A program made the position numbers and the translations under genes. From Paracidovorax wautersii (GTDB taxonomy: Bacteria > Pseudomonadota > Gammaproteobacteria > Burkholderiales > Burkholderiaceae_C), in NCBI GenBank assembly GCA_009912175.1, contig WNDQ01000023.1, positions 1 through 58,752 of the forward strand: 58,752 bases of DNA. The letters are read 5' to 3'. Shown piece after piece: positions 15,692 to 25,940 of the stretch. The notes below the pieces were generated by a model. That model searched no databases. It was given only the letters and a program-made list of their open reading frames with translations, and was not told where the DNA came from. Within the stretch, counting starts at the first letter, position 1; each line of letters opens with the position of its first letter.

Positions 15692-16861
15692 TCAAGCGGC
15701 GCCGCAGGCTTGCAGCACCTCGACGACCAGCGCGTCGGGCGCGGTGCGCACGGCTGCGCGTCCGGGCTGCTCGATGACGACGAACTTGATGGCGCCGGCC
15801 TCGGCCTTCTTGTCCAGCCGCATCAGTTCCAGGAAACGCTGTGCGCCCAGCTTGGGGGCGACGACGGGCAGCCCGGCGCGCTCGATCAGGCGACGCAGAC
15901 GCGCCGTGAAGGCCGCATCGATCAACCCCAGCCGCTGCGACAGCTCGGCCGCCATGACCATGCCGCAGCCGACCGCCTCGCCGTGCAGCCAGGCGCCGTA
16001 GCCCAGGCCGGCCTCGATGGCGTGGCCGAAGGTGTGCCCGAAGTTGAGGATGGCGCGCAGGCCGCCTTCGCGCTCGTCCTGGCCGACCACGTCGGCCTTG
16101 ATCTCGCAGCTGCGGCGTACCGCGTGGCCCAGGGCGGCGGCGTCGCGCGCGACCAGGGCGTCGATGTTGGCCTCGATCCAGTCGAAGAAGGCCATGTCGG
16201 CGATCGGGCCGTATTTGATGACTTCGGCCAGGCCCGCGCTCAACTCGCGCGGGGGCAGCGTCTGCAGCACGTCGAGGTCGCACACCACCAGTTGCGGCTG
16301 GTAGAAGGCGCCCAGCATGTTCTTGCCCAGCGGGTGGTTGATGCCGGTCTTGCCGCCGACCGACGAATCGACCTGCGCCAGCAGCGTGGTCGGCACCTGC
16401 ACGAAGGGCACGCCGCGCATGTAGCTGGCCGCGGCAAAACCCGTCATGTCGCCCACCACGCCGCCGCCCAGCGCGTACAGCACGGTCTTGCGGTCGGCGC
16501 CCTTGACCAGCAGCGCATCGAAGATGCTGTTGAGCGTGGTCCAGTTCTTGTGCGCCTCGCCGTCGGGCAGCTCGATGGCCAGCACCTGCGGGTGGCGGCC
16601 GGCAATCGCCTGCCGCAGCCGCTCGGCGTACAGCGGCGCGACGGTGACGTTGCTGACGATCAGCGCCGTGGCCGAGCGCGGCACCGCGTCGTAGGTCGCG
16701 GCATCGCCCAGCAGGCCGCTGCCGATGGCGATGTCGTAGCTGCGCTCGCCCAGGTCGATCCTCACGCCCTGGCGCGCAGCGGCCTGCCCGGGCACGGGAT
16801 GGGCGGCGGACGAAGGGGCATCGGCACGGTCGGAAGCAAGGGCGGACATGGTGGGCGTCAA
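15692..16861 (-). CDS. aroB: 3-dehydroquinate synthase
   Basis: This is the second shikimate-pathway enzyme, converting DAHP to 3-dehydroquinate with NAD and a divalent metal. It has 389 residues. Typical elements are [24 protein letters not shown] (NAD site), [21 protein letters not shown], and metal ligands Glu in [13 protein letters not shown] and His in [11 protein letters not shown] and [11 protein letters not shown]. The first 30 residues are an Ala/Ser-rich leader; a start at 16849 (MSALASD) is equally possible. It lies 39 bases after aroK on the same strand, as in many proteobacteria. Confidence 0.96.
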   Translation of the reverse strand: MTPTMSALASDRADAPSSAAHPVPGQAAARQGVRIDLGERSYDIAIGSGLLGDAATYDAVPRSATALIVSNVTVAPLYAERLRQAIAGRHPQVLAIELPDGEAHKNWTTLNSIFDALLVKGADRKTVLYALGGGVVGDMTGFAAASYMRGVPFVQVPTTLLAQVDSSVGGKTGINHPLGKNMLGAFYQPQLVVCDLDVLQTLPPRELSAGLAEVIKYGPIADMAFFDWIEANIDALVARDAAALGHAVRRSCEIKADVVGQDEREGGLRAILNFGHTFGHAIEAGLGYGAWLHGEAVGCGMVMAAELSQRLGLIDAAFTARLRRLIERAGLPVVAPKLGAQRFLELMRLDKKAEAGAIKFVVIEQPGRAAVRTAPDALVVEVLQACGAA

Positions 16862-16900
16862 GGGTGGGTTCAGAGGGTGCGCGGGCGGCGCCAGCCCCGA

Positions 16901-17494
16901 TTATCCGATGGTGCTCTGTTGCGGGGCGATGGCGCCGTCCAGCTCGAGCTGCATCACCATCATGTTGAGCAGGCGCGGCGCCGAATGCCGGCCGGTGTCG
17001 ATCACCGAACGCGCCGTCTGGAGGTAGAAGCCGTCGCGCGTGCGGCTGAGCTCGTGCAGCCGCTCCAGCGGGTTGCTGGTCTGCAGCAGCGGCCGCGAGG
17101 TGTCGTGGCGCAGGCGGCGGTAAAGCTCCTCGGGGTGGGTGCGCAGGTAGACGGTATAGGTGCGGCCCGCCAGCGCGGCGCGGTTGGCTTCGCGCAGCAC
17201 GGCGCCGCCACCGGTGGCCAGCACGCCCTGGAAGTTTTGGGTGAGGTCAGCAATCACCGTTTGCTCGACGTCGCGGAAGGCGTCCTCGCCCTCGCGCTCG
17301 AAAAACTCGCGAATGGCGCAGCCGATGCGCGCCTCGATCTCATGATCGGCGTCAGCAAACGCCAGCCGCAGCCGGCGTGCAAGCTGGCGCCCCAGCACGG
17401 TCTTGCCCGAGCCTGGCAAGCCGATCAGGGCGATGCAGCCCGGCCGCGCCACAGAACTGGCTGGCTGGATCGGAGAAGGAATGCCCTGGTTCAC
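16901..17494 (-). CDS. aroK: Shikimate kinase
   Basis: A 197-residue P-loop kinase phosphorylating shikimate at the 3-OH. The Walker A GLPGSGKT is at residues 25-32. The shikimate-binding DADHEIEARIG and the ATGGGAVLREANR loop follow, and the lid contains RPLLQTSNPLERL. It has about 20 residues before the kinase fold, slightly longer than normal, and a C-terminal extension. It is 98 bases downstream of pilQ on the same strand, the conserved pilQ-aroK junction of beta- and gammaproteobacteria. Confidence 0.95.
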   Translation of the reverse strand: MNQGIPSPIQPASSVARPGCIALIGLPGSGKTVLGRQLARRLRLAFADADHEIEARIGCAIREFFEREGEDAFRDVEQTVIADLTQNFQGVLATGGGAVLREANRAALAGRTYTVYLRTHPEELYRRLRHDTSRPLLQTSNPLERLHELSRTRDGFYLQTARSVIDTGRHSAPRLLNMMVMQLELDGAIAPQQSTIG

Positions 17495-17592
17495 TGGTTG
17501 CGCATTTCCAGGCCGCGCGCGGCCTTGAGCCTGACGAAAAAACGGGCATCATACTGTGAAGCGCACGCCAGCCCCACGGCGAACACCCCCGC

Positions 17593-19368
17593 TCAGCGCA
17601 AGGCCGCCCCACCTTCCAGCACACGCGGCGTGATGAAGATCAGCAGCTCGGTCTTGGCCGTCGAGCGCGAGCGGCTGCGAAACAGCGCGCCCAGCCCGGG
17701 CAGATCGCCCAGCAGCGGCACCTTGCGCACCGTCTCGTTCTCGCTGAGCTCGAAGATGCCGCCGATCACGATGGTGCCGCCGTCCTCGACCAGCGCCTGT
17801 GTGCGCACATGCTTGGTGTTGATGGCAAAGCCGTTCGCCGTTTCCTGGCCGAGCGTGTCCTTGCTCACGTCCAGCTCCAGGATGACGGCGCCGCCGGGCG
17901 TGATCTGCGGCGTCACCTCCAGCTTGAGGTTGGCCTTGCGAAACGACACCGAGGTCGCGCCGCTGGAGGTTGCTTCCTGGTAGGGCACCTCGGTGCCCTG
18001 CTCGATCAGCGCCTTGACCTGGTCGGCCGTCATCACGCGCGGGCTGGACACCACCATGCCGCGCCCTTCTTCTTCCAGGGCCTGCAGCTCCAGGTTGAGA
18101 AAGCGCGTGGCCGAGGCATTGAACAGCGACAGCCCGAAGCTGGCGGCCGTGCTGCCCGCGGCGCTGACGGCGGGCAGGTTGACGAAGTCGCCGGGATTGG
18201 CGCCCGCGCTGCCGGCGGTGTAGCCCGAGCCCAGCGCCGCATGCCCGCCCACACGGCTGCCGCCGCCCAGCCGCACGCCCAGGGTCCGGCTGAAGGTGTC
18301 TTCGGCGACCACGATGCGCGCCTCGATCAGCACCTGACGCATGGCCTTGTCCAGCCGCTGCAGCAGGCCTTCGATCTCGGCGAGCTTGGACGGCACGTCG
18401 GAGACGAACAGCTGGTTGGTGCGCGGCTCGGCCACGGCGCTGCCGCGCGCCGTGAGCAGGCGGGTGCCGCCCGCCCCCGTTCCCGCGCCCGTTCGGCCGG
18501 CCAGTTGCTCGGCGATGTCGGCGGCACGGCTGTAATGCAGTTGATACGCGCGTGTGGCCAGCGGTTCAAGTTCGCGCAGCGCGGCCTGGGCCTGCAGGTC
18601 GGCGCGCTCGCGCGCCAGCAGCTCGTCCTGCGGGGCGATCCAGAGCACCGAGCCGCTGCGGCGCATGCCCAGGTGGCGCGCCTGCAGGATGACCTCCAGC
18701 GCCTGCTCCCACGGCACGTTCTTCAGGCGCAGCGTCAACTCGCCCGCCACCGAGTCGGAGGGCACGATGTTCAGGCCCGTGAAATCGGCCAGCACCGGCA
18801 GCAGCGCCCGCACGTCGATGTTCTGGAAGTTGAGCGACAGCCGCTCACCGCTGCCCACGGGCTCAGCCGCCCGTGGCCCGGGCGTGGCCACGGCGGGCGC
18901 GGCAGGCGAGGTTGGCCGGATCTCGACCACCAGTTCGCGGCCCTGCTGCCGCGCGGTGTAGCCCCAGGCACCCACGGCCTCGACCACCGTGCGGACACGG
19001 CCGTCCCCCACGCTGCTGCGGATGGACTGGACCGGCGTGGCCGCGCGCGCAACGTTCATGTCGCGGCTCAGGCCCTCGGGCAAGGACGCACCAGGGAATT
19101 CGAGCACCAGCGTCTGCCCCTGGCGCCGCAGCTCGAACGCCATCGCCTCGTCGGGCAGTTCCACCACGATGCGGCCCGTGCCCTGCCCCGTCGATTGAAA
19201 ACCGATACCGCGCAGCGGGGTGCCTGCGGCTGCCGCGGACACGCTGGGCATGCCGGCCGTCCCGGCGCGACCCGCCACGCCCGGCACCTCGGCCATGGCG
19301 CAGCAACACCCCAGCAGCCATCCCGCCAAGCCGGCACATGCCCATCGCCGCCCGTTCCGGTGCTTCAT
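17593..19368 (-). CDS. pilQ: Type IV pilus secretin PilQ
   Basis: The outer-membrane secretin through which the pilus is extruded; a multimeric channel. The precursor has 591 residues with a signal peptide ending near CCCAMAEVPG. Only one AMIN (peptidoglycan-targeting) domain is apparent, at about 60-160 (GRIVVELPDEAMAFELRRQG). It is followed by the N0/STN domain LSLNFQNIDVRALLPVLADF, an N1 domain, and the secretin core from about 370 with GRGMVVSSPRVMTADQVKA and the C-terminal VPLLGDLPGLGALF. PilQ usually exceeds 700 residues and has two AMIN domains, so this is a compact form. The ATG at 19368 gives the signal peptide; its first bases overlap the pilP stop. Confidence 0.95.
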   Translation of the reverse strand: MKHRNGRRWACAGLAGWLLGCCCAMAEVPGVAGRAGTAGMPSVSAAAAGTPLRGIGFQSTGQGTGRIVVELPDEAMAFELRRQGQTLVLEFPGASLPEGLSRDMNVARAATPVQSIRSSVGDGRVRTVVEAVGAWGYTARQQGRELVVEIRPTSPAAPAVATPGPRAAEPVGSGERLSLNFQNIDVRALLPVLADFTGLNIVPSDSVAGELTLRLKNVPWEQALEVILQARHLGMRRSGSVLWIAPQDELLARERADLQAQAALRELEPLATRAYQLHYSRAADIAEQLAGRTGAGTGAGGTRLLTARGSAVAEPRTNQLFVSDVPSKLAEIEGLLQRLDKAMRQVLIEARIVVAEDTFSRTLGVRLGGGSRVGGHAALGSGYTAGSAGANPGDFVNLPAVSAAGSTAASFGLSLFNASATRFLNLELQALEEEGRGMVVSSPRVMTADQVKALIEQGTEVPYQEATSSGATSVSFRKANLKLEVTPQITPGGAVILELDVSKDTLGQETANGFAINTKHVRTQALVEDGGTIVIGGIFELSENETVRKVPLLGDLPGLGALFRSRSRSTAKTELLIFITPRVLEGGAALR

Positions 19369-19868
19369 GGCTGCCACGCCCCACCCAGAGGCAGCGCCGA
19401 GGCGCGCTCCCGCCACGTACCGTCGCCCTGCTGCACGCGCTCGACCAGTTCGATGTCGGCATCGCCCACACGGGTCACGCGCCCGTCGTCCGGCCCGATG
19501 CGCGTGCCCAGGCCTGCCGTGTGCAGTTGCCCGTCGGCGCGCAGCAGCGCCACGCGCCGCCCGCCTGGCAGGCTCAGGCTGCCGACCAGGGTGATCGCGG
19601 CCAGCGGGTAGGCCTCCAGCGGTTCACGCTCGCGCCGGGCGGCCTCGGCGTGGCCGTCCACGGCCTGCGGCAACAGCCGGCGGGCGTCGAAGGGATCGAG
19701 CCGCGCGCCTTCCGTGTAAGCCGGCGGCACGAATACCGGATGGCCGACCAGCGCCGCTGGCCCGTGCGCGGCTTGCGCTGGCAGCACCGCCACGGCCACG
19801 TCCGGCGGCGGGCCGCAGCCGGCCAGCGTTGCCAGCAGGGCCATCAGCCACACAGCCGCCCGGCTCAA
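19365..19868 (-). CDS. pilP: Type IV pilus inner-membrane lipoprotein PilP
   Basis: A 167-residue lipoprotein linking the PilMNO inner-membrane platform to PilQ. The signal peptide ends in a lipobox LAGC (Cys at residue 18). The HR domain is represented by ARLDPFDARRLLP and the beta-sandwich LAAITLVGSLSLPGGRRVALLRADGQLH, followed by GTRIGPDDGRVTRV. It overlaps pilQ by four bases and pilO by four bases, so translation is coupled. Confidence 0.93.
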   Translation of the reverse strand: MSRAAVWLMALLATLAGCGPPPDVAVAVLPAQAAHGPAALVGHPVFVPPAYTEGARLDPFDARRLLPQAVDGHAEAARREREPLEAYPLAAITLVGSLSLPGGRRVALLRADGQLHTAGLGTRIGPDDGRVTRVGDADIELVERVQQGDGTWRERASALPLGGAWQP

Positions 19869-20512
19869 CGCCGCCCCTCCCCGGCCCGGTCCACTGCCGG
19901 TGGCGAGCGGTAGGTGCGGGTCGTGGCATCGAGCACCAGCGCGCCGTCGCGGCCGGGCACGATGGCCAGATCCCGCAGCACCACCAGTGGGGGCAGCCGC
20001 GCGACGTCGGCCAGAAAACCGCCCAGGCCGTGATAGGGCCCGACCAGCCGCAAGGCGATGGTCTGCTCGCCCGCAGCGTCTTCGCTGGCGGCGGCCTCGC
20101 CCGGCCGGAACAGCTCGGCACTCAGCCCATGGCGCTGCGCCGCGCCATGCAGCATCGACAGCAGGGCCTCGGTTTCCTGCGGCGTGGGTAGCAGCGCCTG
20201 CAACTCGGCCACGGCCTGGTCGATCTGCCGGCGCGCCAGCGTCAAGCGGCCCAACTCACCGGCCTGCGCCTGCTTGCGGGCCACATCGGCACGCCAGCGC
20301 ATTGCCTGCAGGTGCGTGGCCTCGCGCTCGGCCAGCGCACCGGGCAGGCACAGGCCGCCCACGACCAGCGCGGCCAGCAGGCCAAATGCCGTGCACAGCA
20401 GTGCCCGCGGCCATGGCGGCCAGGCCGGCAGATCCGCCAGGTCGAGTTGGCGAAACTGCGAAACAAAGGCGCCCCTCTGCCGCTGGCGACGGCCCCGATC
20501 CAAAGAGGTCAT
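19865..20512 (-). CDS. pilO: Type IV pilus assembly protein PilO
   Basis: A 215-residue bitopic inner-membrane protein that pairs with PilN and binds PilP. It has a short basic cytoplasmic start, one membrane segment at about 38-58 (LLCTAFGLLAALVVGGLCLP), a coiled-coil stretch to about residue 115, and a ferredoxin-like periplasmic domain with LLPTPQETEALLSMLHGAAQ and GPYHGLGGFLADVARLP. Overlaps of four bases with pilP and pilN. Confidence 0.93.
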   Translation of the reverse strand: MTSLDRGRRQRQRGAFVSQFRQLDLADLPAWPPWPRALLCTAFGLLAALVVGGLCLPGALAEREATHLQAMRWRADVARKQAQAGELGRLTLARRQIDQAVAELQALLPTPQETEALLSMLHGAAQRHGLSAELFRPGEAAASEDAAGEQTIALRLVGPYHGLGGFLADVARLPPLVVLRDLAIVPGRDGALVLDATTRTYRSPPAVDRAGEGRR

Positions 20513-21111
20513 GGGGATGTGCCCCTCGCCTCGGACACGACCGCCGTTTCCCCCGCCGCTTCACGCATCTGCAGCGTCAGCGTGAACACGGCCGCCGGGG
20601 CTCGGCGGCCGTCGGCGCGCTCGATGACCGTGACCGCGCTTTCGCCGAGTTGCGGCGCCAGCAGCCACTGGCTGCCCTGGCCCAGGCTGCGCAGCAGTTC
20701 AGCCAGGTGCGCGTTGGACTGCGCGGCGCCCGCCAGTGCCACCTGACGGCCCTGCTGCCGTAACCGGGTGAGGTAGACCCCGTCGGGCAGCCGCTGCGCC
20801 AGCTCGTTCAGCAGGTGCACGGGCCGGTTGCGTTCGTCACTCAGGGCCTGCAGCGATGCCAGGCGCTCGCGCTGCACGGCGAGCTCGCGCCGCAGCGCCG
20901 CGACCTGGGCGATCGCCGTGTCCAGCGCCGCAGCCTCGGCCTGGAGCGCGGCGTTGCGGGCCTGTTGCCGCGCCGTCTGCCACTGCACCAGACCCCACGA
21001 ACCGAGGGCGCCGCCAGCGCCCAGCAGCAACGCCAACACCATCGCGGCCCGCAGGGCGGCCGCGCGCTGGCGGCGGGCCTGTTCGCGGTGCGGCAGCAGA
21101 TTGAAGCGCAT
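20509..21111 (-). CDS. pilN: Type IV pilus assembly protein PilN
   Basis: A 200-residue bitopic inner-membrane protein. It starts MRFNLLPHREQARRQRAAAL, where the INLLPxR motif binds the groove of PilM. A membrane helix follows at about 22-42, then a coiled coil to about residue 95, then the periplasmic domain beginning NELAQRLPDGVYLTRLRQQG. The pilM stop and pilN start share one base (TGATG). Confidence 0.94.
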   Translation of the reverse strand: MRFNLLPHREQARRQRAAALRAAMVLALLLGAGGALGSWGLVQWQTARQQARNAALQAEAAALDTAIAQVAALRRELAVQRERLASLQALSDERNRPVHLLNELAQRLPDGVYLTRLRQQGRQVALAGAAQSNAHLAELLRSLGQGSQWLLAPQLGESAVTVIERADGRRAPAAVFTLTLQMREAAGETAVVSEARGTSP

Positions 21112-22181
21112 CAGGCGCCCAGCCCTCGCAGCGCCAGCCCGCAGGCGGTCAGGTAGGACGGCGCTTGCGCGTGCAGGGCCTCGGCGTCAACGCCCGGCCC
21201 CAGCGTCATGCCGGCGAAGGGATCGGCGCGCCGGCAGTCGCACGCCGTCAACGCCGCCAGCGTCTGCGCCAGGCCCACCGGCGCGGCACCGCCGCCAGCC
21301 AACAGAATCTGGCGGATCGGCGATGCCGGCACGGCGGTCAGCCATTCCCGCAGGCCCCGCGCGATGTCATGCGCGAGCGCCTGGTGGTAGGGCGGCAGCA
21401 CCGTTCGGCCCACGTCATCGGGCAGGCCCGCCTCACGTTTCTGGCGCTCGGCCTCCTCGGGCGTGAAACCGTAGTGCCCGGCCAGCCGCTGCGTGAGCGA
21501 TTCGCCGCCGAAGGCATGGTCGCGCTCGTGCAGCACCTCGTCGCCCTGCAGCACGTGCAGCGTGGTGCGCCGGGCGCCGATTTCAACCAGGGCCCAATGG
21601 CTGGCCGCCGCCACGCCCGTGGCCTGGGCCAGCCGCCAGGCCGCACGGCGCGCGGCATGGCTGTCGACATCGACCACCGTGGCTTCGAGCGAGGCGGCCT
21701 CGGCCAGGCCGGCGCAGTCCTGCACGCGGTCGCGCCGGCAGGCGGCCACCCAGATCGCCTGGCTGTCCGCGGCCAGATCCGGCGCATCGGCCGGGTAGAA
21801 GTCCAGGCTGACGTCCTCAACGGGAAACGGCATGGACTGGCTGGCCTCGGCCTCGACCCGCGCCGCCAGCGCCGGCCCGTGCAGCGAGGCCGGCAGGACG
21901 ATGCGGCGGGTCAGCACGCCTGACGACGGCAAGGCCAGCACCGCCTGGCGCGCGCGGCTGCCGCTGCGCAGGACGGCGCGGCGCAAGGCGGCCGCAATGG
22001 CTTCGAAGGCATCGAACACGCCATCGGCTGCGACCCAGCCGCGCGCCAGCGGCTCGATGGCGCAGTGCCGAAGCACGAAGGCACCCCCTCGCAGGCGTGC
22101 AAGCTCGACGACCTTGATGGCGGACGGGCTGACATCCACGCCCAGCACGGGCGTGGATGCGCGTTGGAACAGCGACCTCAA
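21111..22181 (-). CDS. pilM: Type IV pilus assembly protein PilM (TTG start)
   Basis: A 356-residue cytoplasmic actin/FtsA-like ATPase-fold protein that recruits PilN. The first strand is TPVLGVDVSPSAIKVVEL, followed by VEAEASQSMPFPVEDVSLDFY and the nucleotide-binding WALVEIGARRTTLHVLQGDE and QILLAGGGAAPVGLAQTL. Start: the frame is open to 22274, but no ATG near the domain start exists. A TTG at 22181 (MRSLFQR) sits six bases after a strong AGGGAGGGGAG ribosome-binding site and gives the normal PilM length, so I take it as the start. It is the first gene of the pilMNOPQ operon. The usual divergent penicillin-binding-protein gene (ponA) is not upstream; livF is there instead. Confidence 0.92.
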   Translation of the reverse strand: MRSLFQRASTPVLGVDVSPSAIKVVELARLRGGAFVLRHCAIEPLARGWVAADGVFDAFEAIAAALRRAVLRSGSRARQAVLALPSSGVLTRRIVLPASLHGPALAARVEAEASQSMPFPVEDVSLDFYPADAPDLAADSQAIWVAACRRDRVQDCAGLAEAASLEATVVDVDSHAARRAAWRLAQATGVAAASHWALVEIGARRTTLHVLQGDEVLHERDHAFGGESLTQRLAGHYGFTPEEAERQKREAGLPDDVGRTVLPPYHQALAHDIARGLREWLTAVPASPIRQILLAGGGAAPVGLAQTLAALTACDCRRADPFAGMTLGPGVDAEALHAQAPSYLTACGLALRGLGA

Positions 22182-22327
22182 GACTCCCCTCCCTGCGGCA
22201 TGCCGGGGTCGTCGGCATGCCCTATCTGGCCCTGGACGGTGTTTTTTTCTCGTCAGGGGCACCGGGCGGTGCAAGGGCAGATGCTAGTGAGCGCCCCGAC
22301 CGCCCTTCGGGCGGTGGCGCCGGGCGG

Positions 22328-23044
<717 letters not shown>

Positions 23045-23081
23045 TGTCTTGTTCACTTTCTCTCGCGGATGCGCACGGCGC

Positions 23082-23855
23082 TCAATGGCCACCGGCGCCC
23101 AGGTAGGCCTCGATGACTTTCTCGTTCTTCTGCACTTCGGCAGGCGTGCCCTCGGCAATCACCTTGCCGTAGTCCAGCACCGTCACGCGGTCGCACAGGC
23201 CCATGACGAGCTTGACGTCGTGCTCGATGAGCAGGATGGTGCGGTTGTCGCGGCGGATGCGGTCGATCAGCTCGCGCAGCATGACCTTCTCGGTCGCGTT
23301 CATGCCGGCGGCCGGCTCGTCCAGCGCGATCAGCTTGGGATCGGTGGCCAGCGCACGCGCGATCTCCAGCCGGCGCTGGTCGCCGTAGCTCAGCGTGCGT
23401 GCCTTGTAATCGGCGAACTTGCCGATGCCCACGTAGTCGAGCAGCTCCTGCGCACGCTTGGCAATGGCGGCTTCCTCCGCCTTGAAATGCGGCGTGCGGA
23501 AGATTGCCCCGATCACCCCGCTGCGCGTGCGCACGTGGCGGCCGACCATGACGTTTTCGAGCGCCGTCATGTCGGCGAACAGCCGGATGTTCTGGAAGGT
23601 GCGGGCGATGCCGGCACGCGCGACCTCGTGCACGGCGGTTGGCTCATAGGGCTCGCCCGCCAGCTCGAAGCTGCCCGCGTCGGGCTCGTACAGGCCCGTG
23701 ATCACGTTGAAGAAGGTGGTCTTGCCCGCGCCGTTGGGGCCGATCAGGCCGTAGACCTGGCCCGGCCGGATCAGCAGGCCCACATCGCTCAGCGCCTGCA
23801 GGCCGCCGAACCGTTTGGAAATTCCCTTGACGTTGAGGACGATCGCGCTGCTCAT
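23082..23855 (-). CDS. livG: Branched-chain amino acid ABC transporter ATPase LivG
   Basis: A 257-residue ABC ATPase, partner of LivF. Walker A is GPNGAGKTTF. The LSYGDQRRLEIARAL signature is the LivG variant. Walker B is LIALDEPAAGMN and the switch His is in ILLIEHDVKLVM. It overlaps the livM stop by four bases, indicating coupling. Confidence 0.95.
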   Translation of the reverse strand: MSSAIVLNVKGISKRFGGLQALSDVGLLIRPGQVYGLIGPNGAGKTTFFNVITGLYEPDAGSFELAGEPYEPTAVHEVARAGIARTFQNIRLFADMTALENVMVGRHVRTRSGVIGAIFRTPHFKAEEAAIAKRAQELLDYVGIGKFADYKARTLSYGDQRRLEIARALATDPKLIALDEPAAGMNATEKVMLRELIDRIRRDNRTILLIEHDVKLVMGLCDRVTVLDYGKVIAEGTPAEVQKNEKVIEAYLGAGGH

Positions 23856-24991
23856 TGCGTGGCTCCCGGCTGGGTGACGGAGGTGGCCACGGGCTGCAGG
23901 CCCTTGGGCGTGACCTTCTTGGGCAAGGTCTTGCCGTGCTCAGGCGCGGGCCACAGGCCACGCGGGCGCAGCAGCATCACGCTGATCATGGCCAACCCGA
24001 TCAACAGCTGGCGCAGGATGGCGGCGTCCAGCCGTCCATCGGTCATGGCCTGCAGCGGACCGGCCACGTAGCGCAGGACCTCGGGCAGCGCAGACAGCAG
24101 CACCGCGCCCAGGATGACGCCCGGAATGTGGCCCAGGCCGCCCAGCACCACCATGGCGACGATCATGACCGACTCCATCAGCGAGAACGACTCGGGCGAG
24201 ACGAAGCCCTGGAAGGCCCCGAACATGCTGCCCGACACGCCGCCGAACATGGCGCCCAGGCCGAAGGCCAGCAGCTTCATGTTGCGGGTGTTGATGCCCA
24301 TGGCCTTGGCGGCGATCTCGTCCTCGCGGATGGCCATCCAGGCGCGGCCGACGCGCGAGCCCTGCAGCCGGTGGCAGATGATGATGGTCATCACCACGAA
24401 GAACAGGAACAGGTAGTAGTACAGCGTCACCGACGGGATGGTGTAGCCGAACAGGTCGAAGGGCCGGTCCAGGTTGAAACCCAGGATCTGGATCGAGTCG
24501 ATCTGGTTGAGCCCCTTGGGACCGTTGGTGATGTTGACGGGGTGGTCCAGGTTGTTGAGGAAGATCCGCACGATCTCGCCAAAGCCCAGCGTCACGATGG
24601 CCAGGTAGTCGCCGCGCAGCTTGAGCGTGGGCGCGCCCAGCAGCACGCCCAGCAGCCCCGCGACCGCCAGGGACAACGGGATCACCACCCACAGCGAGGT
24701 GTGCAGGCCATTGGGAAACGCCGCCGCGAACCACTCGAAGGTCTGCGCCAGGTGGGGCGAAGCCATCAAGCCGAACAGATAGGCGCCGGCCGCGTAGAAC
24801 GCGACAAAGCCCAGGTCCAGCAGGCCGGCATAGCCGACCACGATGTTCAGGCCCAGTGCCAGCATGATGTAGAGCAGCGCGGTGTCGGCGATGCGCACCC
24901 ACGCGTTGCCGAAGTTCTGCAGGATCAGCGGCAGCACCAGCACGGCCACGATGCCCAGCACGTACAGGCCGAATTTCTTTTTGTCAGTCAT
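23852..24991 (-). CDS. livM: Branched-chain amino acid ABC transporter permease LivM
   Basis: A 379-residue inner-membrane permease with about 9-10 helices. It contains LGLNIVVGYAGLLDLGFVAF near residues 43-62 and the EAA-like coupling loop GRAWMAIREDEIAAKAMGIN near residue 220, both diagnostic for LivM. The last 30 residues are a polar tail. The gap to livH is 19 bases. Confidence 0.95.
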   Translation of the reverse strand: MTDKKKFGLYVLGIVAVLVLPLILQNFGNAWVRIADTALLYIMLALGLNIVVGYAGLLDLGFVAFYAAGAYLFGLMASPHLAQTFEWFAAAFPNGLHTSLWVVIPLSLAVAGLLGVLLGAPTLKLRGDYLAIVTLGFGEIVRIFLNNLDHPVNITNGPKGLNQIDSIQILGFNLDRPFDLFGYTIPSVTLYYYLFLFFVVMTIIICHRLQGSRVGRAWMAIREDEIAAKAMGINTRNMKLLAFGLGAMFGGVSGSMFGAFQGFVSPESFSLMESVMIVAMVVLGGLGHIPGVILGAVLLSALPEVLRYVAGPLQAMTDGRLDAAILRQLLIGLAMISVMLLRPRGLWPAPEHGKTLPKKVTPKGLQPVATSVTQPGATQ

Positions 24992-25010
24992 GAATGTGGA
25001 ACTCCCTGTC

Positions 25011-25940
25011 TCATGCCCGGTCGGCCACGCGCTCGCCCAGCAGGCCGGACGGCCGCAGCGTCAGGATGACGATGAGCACGATGAAAGCGAAGATGTCGCT
25101 GTACTGGCTGCCCAGGAAACCGCCGGTCAGCGCGCCGAGATAACCTGAGCCGATCGCCTCGATCAGGCCCAGCAGCATGCCGCCCACCACGGCCCCGGCC
25201 AGGTTGCCGATGCCGCCGAAGACCGCCGCCGTGAAAGCCTTGAGACCCGGCAGGAAACCCATGGTGTGCTGCACCGTGCCGTAGTTGGCAGCCCATATCA
25301 CGCCCGCGATGGCGGCCAGCACGGCACCGATGATGAAGGTCGCCGAGATCACCGTGTCGGGCCGCACACCCATGAGCGCGGCCACGCGCGGGTTCTCGGC
25401 CGTGGCGCGCATGGCCCGGCCCAGGTTGGTGCGGTTGACCAGCCAGATCAGCACCGTCAGCGTGACGGCCGTGGTCGACAGGATCAGGATCTGCGTGACG
25501 GTGATCACCGCGCCGCCAATGAAATAAGGCTCGACCGGCAGCAGCGAGGGGAAGGCCTTGTAGTTCGGCTTCCAGATGATCATGGCCAGCGCCTGCAGCA
25601 GGATGGACATGCCGATGGCCGTGATCAGCGGCGCCAGGCGCGGCGAATTGCGCAGCGGCCGGTAGGCGAGTTTTTCAATCGTGAAGTTGAGCACCGCACA
25701 CACCAGGCAGGCCACCACCAGGGCCAGGATCAGGATGGTCCAGCCCGGCAGCGCGGGAAACGCGTCCTGCATGCCGATGATCACGCTCCAGGCGGTGAGC
25801 GCACCCACCATGAGCACCTCGCCGTGCGCAAAATTGATCAGGTTGATGATGCCGTACGCCATGGTGTAGCCCAATGCCACCAAGGCGTACATGCTGCCCA
25901 GAACCAGGCCGTTGATGACCTGTTGCAGCAAGATGTCCAT
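25011..25940 (-). CDS. livH: Branched-chain amino acid ABC transporter permease LivH
   Basis: A 309-residue permease with about eight helices. It begins MDILLQQVINGLVLGSMYAL and has GYTMAYGIINLINFAHGEV, the LivH signature, and the coupling loop NLGRAMRATAENPRVAALMG. The ATG at 25940 is preceded by GAGGAG, and the long in-frame extension upstream to 26165 has no membrane character. It is the first gene of livHMGF. No LivJ/LivK-type binding protein lies next to it, so the ligand specificity comes from a gene elsewhere. Confidence 0.95.
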   Translation of the reverse strand: MDILLQQVINGLVLGSMYALVALGYTMAYGIINLINFAHGEVLMVGALTAWSVIIGMQDAFPALPGWTILILALVVACLVCAVLNFTIEKLAYRPLRNSPRLAPLITAIGMSILLQALAMIIWKPNYKAFPSLLPVEPYFIGGAVITVTQILILSTTAVTLTVLIWLVNRTNLGRAMRATAENPRVAALMGVRPDTVISATFIIGAVLAAIAGVIWAANYGTVQHTMGFLPGLKAFTAAVFGGIGNLAGAVVGGMLLGLIEAIGSGYLGALTGGFLGSQYSDIFAFIVLIVILTLRPSGLLGERVADRA

